This document shows positions 1-8,600 of a DNA stretch of 64,000 bases, piece by piece. Positions within the stretch are counted from its first letter, which is position 1. Every line of letters begins with the position of its first letter. This DNA is from Streptomyces sp. PCS3-D2 (GTDB lineage: Bacteria; Actinomycetota; Actinomycetes; Streptomycetales; Streptomycetaceae), in the NCBI RefSeq assembly GCF_000612545.2, contig NZ_CP097800.1, positions 310,001-374,000 of the forward strand, written 5' to 3'. The translations under genes were made by a program, and so were the position numbers. The notes below the pieces were generated by a model. It saw only the letters and a program-made list of their open reading frames with translations. It was not told the origin of the DNA and did not search any database.

Positions 1-548
1 CGGGCGGTGTGCGCGGCGCGCAGCAGCTCGGCCTGGACGACGGCGCCGCCTGCGGTGACGCCCGCCGCCAGGGCTTCGGCCGCAGCGTGCCAGAGCGCGG
101 CCGCGGCGCCGAGCTGTGCCGGTGTGAGGGCCGCAACGGGCTCGGCGGTCGGGGCGGCGCCGGCGGCGGGCGGCGCCGCCTCGCGCGCTCCCGCGGCCAC
201 GGCACCGGCACCGGCGACGGCCGCGTCCGTGTCCGGTTCGGGCTTCGGCGGTACCGCGTCCGCGAGCGGGGCGGCGCCCAGGGCCGCGGCCCGGTGCAGG
301 CACCGGGGTGCCAGCAGGCACGTGCAGGTGGCCTGTCCGGCCTCGGTCACCGTCCCCGACGGGCCGGGGCGCAGGGTGACGAGGGCATCCGCACCGAACC
401 GGAAGGCGACGCTTCCGTCAGCTGCGCGGAGGGCGGCGTCCGCACAGCCGGCGGTGGCGTCGTCCAGCTTCTTGCGTAGCCGTGCCGTCAGGTTTTCGAC
501 CGCCTCGGCGAGTACCTCGGGTGCGACGGGCGGCAGTGCGGTGCTCAA
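1..548 (-). CDS. SWIM zinc-finger protein, 3' end beyond the window
   Basis: The last gene of the leftward operon; only its first ~182 codons are in the window. The frame is open throughout. About 75 residues in, a C-x-C-x(6)-C-x-H pattern (CTC, then CLH) fits the SWIM zinc-binding motif, usually a DNA- or protein-binding module. A low-complexity Ala/Pro-rich linker follows. No ATG or GTG sits at the right place. A TTG at 548-546 overlaps the TGA of the upstream VWA gene (547-545) as TTGA, with a GGGGAG ribosome site about 7 bases upstream, so I start it there. The coupling suggests stoichiometric expression with the VWA protein. E. coli YehQ, as I recall it, is a SWIM protein in a similar MoxR/VWA neighbourhood. 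The function is unknown. Confidence 0.8.
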   Translation of the reverse strand, partial: MSTALPPVAPEVLAEAVENLTARLRKKLDDATAGCADAALRAADGSVAFRFGADALVTLRPGPSGTVTEAGQATCTCLLAPRCLHRAAALGAAPLADAVPPKPEPDTDAAVAGAGAVAAGAREAAPPAAGAAPTAEPVAALTPAQLGAAAALWHAAAEALAAGVTAGGAVVQAELLRAAHTA

Positions 549-3500
549 CGGGACTCCCCACGGAGGCGGTCGCCCACCCAGCGGGCGAGGGCGAGAGGGC
601 TGAGGGCGGCCACCGGCATACCGGCCGCGACGAGTTGCCGGGCGACCGGGACCGAGTAGCGGGGGTGGCCCGTGTCGTCGAGCGCGGCGCAGCCCATCAG
701 GTGGGCACCGGAGGCGGCCAGCGCGCGGACCTCGCCGAGTAGGCCGCCGATCGGAGCGCCCTCCTCGAAGTCGCTGACCACGACGACGAGGGTGCGGCTG
801 GGGACGGTGATCAGGGAGCGGGCGTGGGCGAGACCGGCGGCGATGTGGGTGCCGCCGCCGACGCGCACCTCCAGCAACAGCGACAGCGGGTCCTCGACCC
901 GGTCGGTGAGGTCCACGACCTGGGTGGAAAAGGCGAGGAAGTGGGTGGACAGGGTGGGGACGCCACCCAGTACCGCCGCGGTCAGGGCCGACCAGATGAC
1001 GGAGGCCTCCATGGAGCCGGACACGTCGACCACCAGGACAAGCCGCCAGTCGGCCTCGCGGCTCGCCCGGGTGCTGAAGACGGGCCGCTCCGGCACGACG
1101 ACCACCGTGCCGTCGGCACGACGGCGGGCCTGTGCGAGGTTGGCGCGCAGGGTCCGGGCGAGGTCGAGCGCACCACCCGGGCGTCGGGTGGGACGGGGGG
1201 TGCTGAGCCCGGACAGGGACGGGCGCAGCCTGGTGGCGAGCTCTCGGGAGAGCTCGTCGACCAGCCTCTTCACCAGGGGCCGGAGACGGGCGAGTTGGGC
1301 CTCCGGCAGGCCGCCGGCGAGGGACAGTACGGAGCTCAGCAGTTCCACGGAGGGCCGTACGGCCGCCGGGTCGAGTTGGGCGAGCACGTCGGTGCGGCCC
1401 GCGTCGGCGGCACCGGCCAGGACTTCTTCCCGTACGTCGGCGCCGAACAGCGCTTCGAGCTCCTGCGACCATGCGCGGGCGGTCGGGAAGGAGGCCTCCT
1501 GGCCGCCGCCCCGGCCCGGCCCCCGGCCGGTGCCGAGGTCGCCGGCGCCTTCGCCGTGTCCCGTGCCGTACAGCTCGTCCAGTGCACGGGCATAACGGCG
1601 GGCGCCGGCGGGGAGCCGGTCGCGTTCGCGGCCGAGCAGCAGCCGCCAGCGGTCGGCCGGGGCGAGCCGGCGCTGCCCGGCGTCGGACCCGGAGGTCCGG
1701 ACGGGCGGTGCGCCGAGGGCGGCCGAGTCCGCGGCCGGGACCGCGGGCAGGGCCGCGGCCGGGTCCCGCGGCGGGGGCAGCGGGAGGGCCTTGAGTGCGG
1801 CGAGGCCCGCGGCATCGGCGGCGGCCCAGAGGCCGAGCAGGGCGGGCGGGGCGTCGAGCGCGAGGTCCACGCGGTCGCCGAGACGTTCGGTGACCGTGTC
1901 CAGCAGCCGGTCGCGGGCAGCCGGGGCGAGGGCGTCGAAGCCCCCGCGCAGGGCTGGGAGCCGGTCGAGGAAGTCCTGGTCGGCGAGGTGGTCGACGCGG
2001 TCGAGGAGCGGCGTGAGGGCGGCCGGGGAGGACTGCAGCAACGGGCCTGCGGCGGTGAGGAGTCCGGCGAGCCGGCGGGACAGCGCGCGGCGGCTGTCGG
2101 CGGTTCCGGCGCCGTCGATCCACCCGGCGGCGCGGTCGCCGAGCGCCCCGGCCGGGTCGAGGTCGAGGAGCACCCGGACGGCCTGGGCCGCGCCCTGCAT
2201 CAGCGGGGACGCGGAGGCGGCGAGGGCGGCGAGCGCGGCGTCCGTGCGCAGCCCCAGGTGATGGGCGGCGGCTCGGTCGGCGAGGGCCACGAGGGCGGCG
2301 GCGTCGGACGGCTGCTCGCTGCCGGCGAGGCCGGGCAGGGACCGCACGGCGGCGTCGAGGAGGTCGTCGGTGAGGGCGGCGCAAGCGGCGCGGGACGCGG
2401 CGGAGGTGCCGGGGAGGTGGCCGCGGTGCAGGGCTTCCAGGAGGTCGAGTGCGTCCAGGAGTTCGGGCAGGGCCGCCGTCTGCGGCAGGACGGTGGCCGC
2501 CTCGTGGAGGCGTACGTCGACCAGCTCGGGCAGATCGCACCGCGCGGCGGCGGCCAGACCGGTGAGGATCTGCGTCGGGGTCGGGCCGCCGTCGGCGGCG
2601 GCCCGGCGGGCGTCCTCGCCGAGCGTCCCCGCGGCCGCCTGGGCGGCGGTGACGCCGCGCACGCCGGTGAGGTCGAGCCGGGCCGGGACGGAAGGCGTCC
2701 AGGAGAGCCGCCATCTGGTGCCGAGGGCGGTGCCGTCCCCCGTGGCGGCGACGGTGAGGGGCTCTCCGTAGGCAGCCCCGCACACGAGGAGCCGCTGGAG
2801 GAGGACCTCGCGCCGGCCGTCGAGGGCGGAGCGGAGCGGGTCGAGGCGGATCTCGCGGGGCGCGGGATCCGCCGGGCACGGCAGGCGCAGCTCGGCGAGT
2901 TCGGCCTCGACGGAGGGGCCGAGGCCGGAGCGGGGGGCGTGCGGGGTGATCCGCCCGCGGCCGGTACCGACGAGCACGGCTTCGAGGGCCTGGGCCAGTG
3001 CCCGGCCGCGGCCGAGGGGTTCGCCCTGGCCGAGGACGGTGGTGACGGCCTCGACGAGTTCTCCGCGGCCGGGTGCGGGCAGCCCCCGCAGGACGGCGAG
3101 GTCGCAGGCGAGCCGCAGGGTCTCGGCGGCTTCGCCGGTCCCGGCGGTGTGTCCGGCCCGGCGGAGTTCCCGGCACAGGCCGGTGACGGCGTGCGAGGCT
3201 GCCTCCCTGAGCCGCTCGGGGTCGCCGCCGGCTTCGAGGACGGCCTGCTGCCAGAGCGGGTCGCGGATGCCGGCGGGGTAACCGGAGCGGGAGTCGAGCA
3301 GGTCGAAGGAGTACGGCACGAGGGAAGTGACGGCCGCTTCCCCGCCGCTCCCCCGCCCGGAGGCCTCGCCGACCGGGCCGCGGCCGGGGGTCGGGCGTCC
3401 GCCCGTCGCGGAGGGCCCTGCGGGAGGGGCGCCCGCGCCAGCGGCCGATCCCGGGCCGGTGCTGCCGCTCGGAGCGGTCCCCGAGCCGAGCGGCCCGGCG

Positions 3501-4417
3501 CCGCCGGGGGCGCCTTCCGTCCCGGTGGTGGAACCGGCTTCCGGGGCGGGTTCGCCCCCGGCGGCCGGCGCCGTGACGGCCGTGGAGTTGCCTTCGGGGC
3601 CGAGGAGGGCGGGGGCGTGGAAGGAGCCGATGACGGCGGCCACGCGCCGGCCGCCGGCGATGGCGCCGGCGATCACGGCGTGCATGTGGGCCTCGCGGGC
3701 GAGGTCCCGGGCAGGGACCGGGCCGTCCTCGCGCAGCGCCCAGCCGACGCCGAGCGCTGCGCGGCGTACGGCCTCCGGGCTGCAGCCCGGGGCGAGGACC
3801 TCGACGGCACGGTCCCACAGGTCGTCGCCGTCACGGCCCGTGCCCGCGGCGGTGAGGGCCGCGGCGAAACCGCCCGCGGGCCGCGGCGCGCCACCGGATT
3901 CCGCGGCCGTGTCCGTCCGGGTGGCCGTGCCCGTGGCCCGGACCGGGACCGTACGGGAGGCCGCGTTCGAGGTGGCGTCCGCCGCCCGGGGCGAAGCCTC
4001 GGGCACGGTGTCGGGCCGGTCTGCGGGTGAGGAGGGGTGCGGGACGGCGGGGCGGGGGGTCCAGCCGGGGTCGGACAGCGGGAGGTCGCAGCACAGGACG
4101 ACCGCGCCCGAACGGCGGGCCCAGCGGATCGCCGCCAGTTCCGGGGAGAAGTCCGCGAACGGGTAGAAGGCCAGGCGTCCGTCCTCGCCGCTGCCCGCGA
4201 GGGCGACGGGCGCGACGGTCTCCGGGTCCGCCAGGTGCTCCACCCAGTTCTGGAAGTCCGCCGGGAGCTCGACGCAGACCGCGTCCGCGCCGGATGCGTC
4301 CAGCAGGGCCGGTACCACCGCGGCCAGCGCGGGGCTGTGGTGCCGTACCCCGATCAGGAAGGGAGCGCGGGCCGCGGCGAGCCCATCGACCGCGGTCCGG
4401 GGGTCGGTGTGCGTCAA
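545..4417 (-). CDS. DUF5682-VWA fusion protein, partner of a MoxR ATPase
   Basis: A 1290-residue protein. The N-terminal ~150 residues (GVRHHSPA near residue 25, then CVELPADF) and later segments fit the DUF5682 family. The middle is Ala/Leu-rich helical sequence with low-complexity Gly/Ser/Pro insertions. Residues ~1120-1250 form a von Willebrand A domain with a full metal site: DVSGS, the Thr of GGGTH, and the Asp of VSDFEEG. VWA proteins paired with MoxR ATPases are usually cofactors or adaptors of chaperone-like complexes. I choose TTG at 4417-4415, because it overlaps the TGA of the MoxR gene (4416-4414) as TTGA, is preceded by GGGAG, and avoids the 40-base overlap that the upstream ATG (4453) would create. 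In E. coli the two halves would be separate genes (YehM and YehP); here they are fused. Confidence 0.85.
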   Translation of the reverse strand: MTHTDPRTAVDGLAAARAPFLIGVRHHSPALAAVVPALLDASGADAVCVELPADFQNWVEHLADPETVAPVALAGSGEDGRLAFYPFADFSPELAAIRWARRSGAVVLCCDLPLSDPGWTPRPAVPHPSSPADRPDTVPEASPRAADATSNAASRTVPVRATGTATRTDTAAESGGAPRPAGGFAAALTAAGTGRDGDDLWDRAVEVLAPGCSPEAVRRAALGVGWALREDGPVPARDLAREAHMHAVIAGAIAGGRRVAAVIGSFHAPALLGPEGNSTAVTAPAAGGEPAPEAGSTTGTEGAPGGAGPLGSGTAPSGSTGPGSAAGAGAPPAGPSATGGRPTPGRGPVGEASGRGSGGEAAVTSLVPYSFDLLDSRSGYPAGIRDPLWQQAVLEAGGDPERLREAASHAVTGLCRELRRAGHTAGTGEAAETLRLACDLAVLRGLPAPGRGELVEAVTTVLGQGEPLGRGRALAQALEAVLVGTGRGRITPHAPRSGLGPSVEAELAELRLPCPADPAPREIRLDPLRSALDGRREVLLQRLLVCGAAYGEPLTVAATGDGTALGTRWRLSWTPSVPARLDLTGVRGVTAAQAAAGTLGEDARRAAADGGPTPTQILTGLAAAARCDLPELVDVRLHEAATVLPQTAALPELLDALDLLEALHRGHLPGTSAASRAACAALTDDLLDAAVRSLPGLAGSEQPSDAAALVALADRAAAHHLGLRTDAALAALAASASPLMQGAAQAVRVLLDLDPAGALGDRAAGWIDGAGTADSRRALSRRLAGLLTAAGPLLQSSPAALTPLLDRVDHLADQDFLDRLPALRGGFDALAPAARDRLLDTVTERLGDRVDLALDAPPALLGLWAAADAAGLAALKALPLPPPRDPAAALPAVPAADSAALGAPPVRTSGSDAGQRRLAPADRWRLLLGRERDRLPAGARRYARALDELYGTGHGEGAGDLGTGRGPGRGGGQEASFPTARAWSQELEALFGADVREEVLAGAADAGRTDVLAQLDPAAVRPSVELLSSVLSLAGGLPEAQLARLRPLVKRLVDELSRELATRLRPSLSGLSTPRPTRRPGGALDLARTLRANLAQARRRADGTVVVVPERPVFSTRASREADWRLVLVVDVSGSMEASVIWSALTAAVLGGVPTLSTHFLAFSTQVVDLTDRVEDPLSLLLEVRVGGGTHIAAGLAHARSLITVPSRTLVVVVSDFEEGAPIGGLLGEVRALAASGAHLMGCAALDDTGHPRYSVPVARQLVAAGMPVAALSPLALARWVGDRLRGESR

Positions 4418-5571
4418 CGCAGGCTCCCGCGCAGGTCCCAGAGACGGCGCCACATCGCCGAGCCGTCCTCGGCCCGGCGCCGGACCGGGCCGTCCCAGTA
4501 GCCCAGCAGCCGTGCGTGGTCGGCGGGGTCGTCCTTGCGGACGACACCCAGCAGGTGCCCCGGCAGCAGGTCCAGCACGTCGCCGTCCGGCAGGTACGCG
4601 GCGGCGACCCCCAGGGAGGCCGCCACCTGCACGGCTTCGGCGGTGGACATGACCGTACCGGGGCGTTCCACGTCCCAGCCCTCGGCGGAACGTCCCGAGC
4701 GCAGGTCGCGGAAGACGGTGACGAGTGCGTCGAGCACCGCGTCGTCGACTCCGAAGGCGGCGCCGGCCCGCTGTACGGCGGCGACGGCCTGACGGCGGAT
4801 CAGTACCGCCTCCGCGTCCGCGTCGGCGATCGGGGCGACGGTCTCGAAGTTGAACCGCCGCTTGAGGGCGGCGGACATCTCGGAGACGCCGCGGTCGCGC
4901 AGGTTGGCGGTCGCGATGACGGTGAAGCCGGGGGCCGCGCAGACCACCGCGTCCTCCGTGGCGGTCAGTTCGGGCACGCTGACCCGGCGGTCCGACAGGA
5001 TCGAGACCAGGGCGTCCTGGACCTCAGGCAGGCAGCGGGTGATCTCCTCCACCCGGACCACGCGCCCGGTACGCATGGCGGAGAGGACCGGGGAGTCGAC
5101 CAGGGCCTGGGGGGTGGGGCCCTGCGCGAGCAGCAGCGCGTAGTTCCAGCCGTAACGGAAGGCGTCCTCGGTCGTGCCCGCGGTGCCCTGGACGGTGAGG
5201 GAACTGGTGCCGCAGACGGCGGCCGCGAGCAGTTCGGAGAGCATCGACTTGGCGGTGCCGGGCTCGCCCGTGAGGAGAAGTCCGCGCTCCCCGGCGAGGG
5301 TCACCACGCAGCGTTCCACCAGGGCGCGTTCACCGACGAACTTGGGCGTCACGGTGAGCTTGGCCGGGAGGCCGGCCCGGCGCCCGGGCAGGGTCAGTTC
5401 GGTTCCGTCGCTGCCGCAGACGAAGGTGACGACGGCGCGCGGGGTGAGTGCCCAGCCGGGCGGCCGGGGGCCGGAGTCGTGGGCGGCGAGGAAGGCGAGC
5501 TCGGCGGCATGGCGCTCCTCGGCGGGCAGCACCTGCCGGGCGGCGGGGGCGGATGGGGCGTTGACGGTCAT
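4414..5571 (-). CDS. MoxR-family AAA+ ATPase
   Basis: A 385-residue cytoplasmic ATPase. Walker A is GEPGTAKS at residues 102-109 and the Walker B region is VVRVEE at 171-176. The sensor segment (TVIATANLRD) and a C-terminal lid follow, the order typical of MoxR/AAA_5 proteins. Such ATPases remodel or metal-load protein complexes together with a VWA partner, and the gene directly downstream encodes one. I start at ATG 5571-5569 (MTVNAP) because AGAGGAAA lies 5 bases upstream; the 18-codon in-frame extension has no ribosome site. The stop overlaps the TTG start of the VWA gene. A strong hairpin lies between this gene and the giant gene upstream, so it may also have its own promoter. Confidence 0.9.
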   Translation of the reverse strand: MTVNAPSAPAARQVLPAEERHAAELAFLAAHDSGPRPPGWALTPRAVVTFVCGSDGTELTLPGRRAGLPAKLTVTPKFVGERALVERCVVTLAGERGLLLTGEPGTAKSMLSELLAAAVCGTSSLTVQGTAGTTEDAFRYGWNYALLLAQGPTPQALVDSPVLSAMRTGRVVRVEEITRCLPEVQDALVSILSDRRVSVPELTATEDAVVCAAPGFTVIATANLRDRGVSEMSAALKRRFNFETVAPIADADAEAVLIRRQAVAAVQRAGAAFGVDDAVLDALVTVFRDLRSGRSAEGWDVERPGTVMSTAEAVQVAASLGVAAAYLPDGDVLDLLPGHLLGVVRKDDPADHARLLGYWDGPVRRRAEDGSAMWRRLWDLRGSLR

Positions 5572-5607
5572 CGGGTTTCCTCTGCACGGGTACGAAAGGG
5601 GTGGTGC

Positions 5608-5652
5608 GGTGCCGGCGGGGCCCACCGGCGTCCGGTGGGCCCCGCCGGCACC
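5608..5652 (-). terminator. Perfect 21-bp hairpin inside the operon
   Basis: Bases 5608-5628 are exactly reverse-complementary to 5632-5652, with a 3-base loop (CGT). The hairpin lies in the only real gap (about 100 bases) of the otherwise overlapping leftward operon. No T-run follows, which is common for Streptomyces terminators. It could terminate or attenuate the DUF4132/giant transcript, or protect one mRNA segment, giving different dosage for the MoxR-VWA-SWIM half. Confidence 0.75.
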
Positions 5653-5673
5653 GGGGGTTCCGGGCCGGTCGGG

Positions 5674-8600
5674 TCAGCGGCGGCGGGTACGGGTGCGCTT
5701 CACCTTGAGCTCCTGCAGGCGCGGGACGTCGCCCTCACGGACCCGCCGCCAGGCCCGGCGGTAGAGCGCCGCGGCCGGTTCGGCGGGTGCCAGTACGCCC
5801 AGGAGCGGCCGGCCGGCGGGGGTGAGGTCGTACATCGGGAGCTTCCACTGCTCCACCGGCAGGGCCGGGGAGGCCAGGTCGGTCCAGGCGCCGGGCAGGA
5901 ACAGCGAGCGTCCGGCGCGGCTGCGGTCGGCGGACACCACCAGGTCGGTGGCGGCCAGTTCGGCTCGGGCGGCCTTGAGCCGGGCCGGCTTCCAGCCCGT
6001 CCACCGGGCGGTGTTGCGGTCGGTCGGGTCGGGCATGGCGAGCAGGGCCAGGTACAGGGCGGCCGCGTCCGCGCCCAGTCCGTACGCGGCGCGGACCTCC
6101 TCCACCAGCTCGGGCACCGAGCGGCTCGGGTCCTGCGGCCACCAGGTGCCGGCCGTGTCGGTCTCGCCGGCCGCGGGCGCGCCGGGGTCGGCGAGGAGTG
6201 CCGCGAAGCGCGGGTCGTGGGCGGTCCGCAGGGCCGTCTCGGCCGCGGTGGGCTGCTGGTCCTCGCCGCGCAGTGCCGGCAGGTGGGGGTCGGAGCCGGT
6301 GGAGTCCAGCAGCGCCGTCCGTACCGCGGGCCTGGGCTGGTCGTCGTGGGTGGCCATGACGACCGCGCCGTAGCGCTCGTAGCCCTCGCCGGTCTCGGTC
6401 GGGGCGCCGGCGACCTTCCGGAAGTGCGGAAGGCTCGTGTAGTGCGCGATCTCCAGGAGCAGTTCGGGCGAGGCGAGGCGCTGCCGTACGGCGGTCAGTG
6501 CGGGCGGCAGGACCGCCCGCACCGGGTCGCCGGCGGGCAGCCGGTGGGCCAGCCACGCGCTCATGGCCAGGGTCGCCATCAGGACCTGCGCGTCGAAGGG
6601 GTCGGTGGCGGCGACGGCGGGCTCCACGTGGTCGCCCTTGACGATCCACGGCACGTCGACGGAGAGCTCGCGCGCGGCGTCGGGGGCGAGCAGCGCCGCC
6701 AGCACGCGGTGGGCGGGCCGTCCGCCGCGGACGGCGCGTGCCGCCTCGGTGGCCAGCCAGTCGGGGACGGGGGTACGGCGGCCGACGTGCCGGTTCCACA
6801 CCTCCGCGGCGGCGGCCGCGTCGGGGCCCTCGCTCCACAGGCGTACCGGATCGGCGGGCAGCAGGGCCGCGACCACGGCGCGCCGGACGTCCGCGCCGAG
6901 GGCCTTGAGCTCGTCGCGGGCGCGGGCGGCGTCGGCGGCCTTGACGCCGAGGGCGGCGCGCACCTGCGCGGGCAGGAAGTTGCGGTCGTAGCTGTCGATG
7001 TGCGGGAGTCCCGCGATCACCAGGCGGGCGAGGGCGCCGGAGACCCCGGTGAGCCGGGAGAACTCCTCCGCTGCCTCCGGTCGGAAGGGCGCCGGGCCGT
7101 GCTCGGCGGCTGCGCCGAGGAAGGCGGTGAGCCAGCCGGGGTCCCGGTCGGGGTCGCCGAGGGGCGCCGTGCCGCGCACGGTGTAGGGGCCGGGGAGGGT
7201 GAAGCGGCCGGTGGGGTCGTGGAGGAGGGCGCCGAACTCGTGCCCGTCGGGCAGGGAGGTGCCGTACCCGGTCACCGCGAGGACGGCTCCGCCGCCGAGC
7301 GGCAGCAGGCTGCGGTGGTGGAGGTTGCGGTCGAGGCCGTCGGGGCCGCGCAGGTGGGCCTGGTCGAGGTGGGCCCGGACCTGGCGCCAGGCGCCGGCCG
7401 AGCCCTGTGCTGAGGCCATGCCGAGCGTGTCCACCTCGCCGAGGACGGTGAGGAGGGCGGCCCGCTGTACGTCGGTGGTCGTCGCGGCGACGGCCCGGTA
7501 GGCGGCGGCCGCGGGCCGGTCGAGCAGCGGCGTCCAGACGAAGTCGTAGTACGGCAGGCCGGGCGTGTCGAAGTGGAGCAGTCCGGGCACCACGGCGGCG
7601 TCGGTACCGGCGCGCGCGGCGCCGAGGAGGGTCAGGGTGTGGTGAGTGCCGTCGGTGTCACCGGCGTAGTGGTGGTGGGTGTGCTCCAGCAGCCCGCTGA
7701 GGGCTTCGCCGAGCAGTCGGTCGGCGGGTCCGGGCTCGCGGTCCGCTGCGGGTGCGGTGTCCGCGGCGAGCCGGGCGGCGATCCCGTCCAGGGCCTTCTG
7801 CTGGGTCAGGGCGAAGCGCAGGACCTCGACGATGCCGCCGATCAGCTTCGGATCGGTGACCTGCGGCAGGGCGGCGCTCACCAGGTCCGGCAGGTCGTCG
7901 GCCCTGGCCGCGGCGGCGGCCGCCTTCAGGAGGGCTCCGACGGTCTCGCGGTCGGCCGTGCGGAGCGCGGCCGAGCCCTGCGGGTCGCGGGGACGCAGCG
8001 CGTACCAGTGGGAGAGCGGCGGGAGGTCGACGCTGCCCGTGCCGAAGGGGGTGTCGTGGCGGTCCTGGCGGGTCTTGGCGGTGACGACGCCTTCGGGGTC
8101 GGTGAGAGCCAGTTCGCGCCAGCTGTGCGAGAGGGCGCGCGGCCGGTCGTCGCCCGGGAAGGTGAGGGCGGCCACCGGCTTGTTGCCGTCTTCGGGGACG
8201 GTGACGGTGCGTCCGGCCGTGTCGGTGCCGACCCAGCCGTTGCCGGGGAGGCGTACGGCGTGCCAGCCCAGGAGGCCGTCGGCGGGCGCGCCGAGCACGG
8301 AGCCCGCCACGGTGGGCGCGGGAAGCAGTCGGCTGGAGTGGCCGGACGAAGCGCTCCCGCCGTACGCCCTCGCGGTGTCGGCGAAGAACGCGGGCATGGA
8401 GGAGCGTCCACAGGCGCCGCTCGCCGGGTCGTACTCGAACCAGCCGCCCTCGTTGTCGTGGTCGCGCTGCCGCCACACCCAGTACGAGGTTCCGTCGGAC
8501 AGGACCGGTCGCTCGTCGGGCAGCCGGGTGTCGCCGCGGTACAGGACTCCGCCACCGGTGGTGCGTCCGCCGCCGGGCAGCGGGAGGGAGAGGTGGTCGC

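Noticed and set aside
824-4030. 1068-codon open frame on the plus strand opposite the DUF5682-VWA gene
   Set aside because: Gly/Arg/Glu-rich low-complexity translation without domains; it mirrors the codon bias of the real gene on the other strand.
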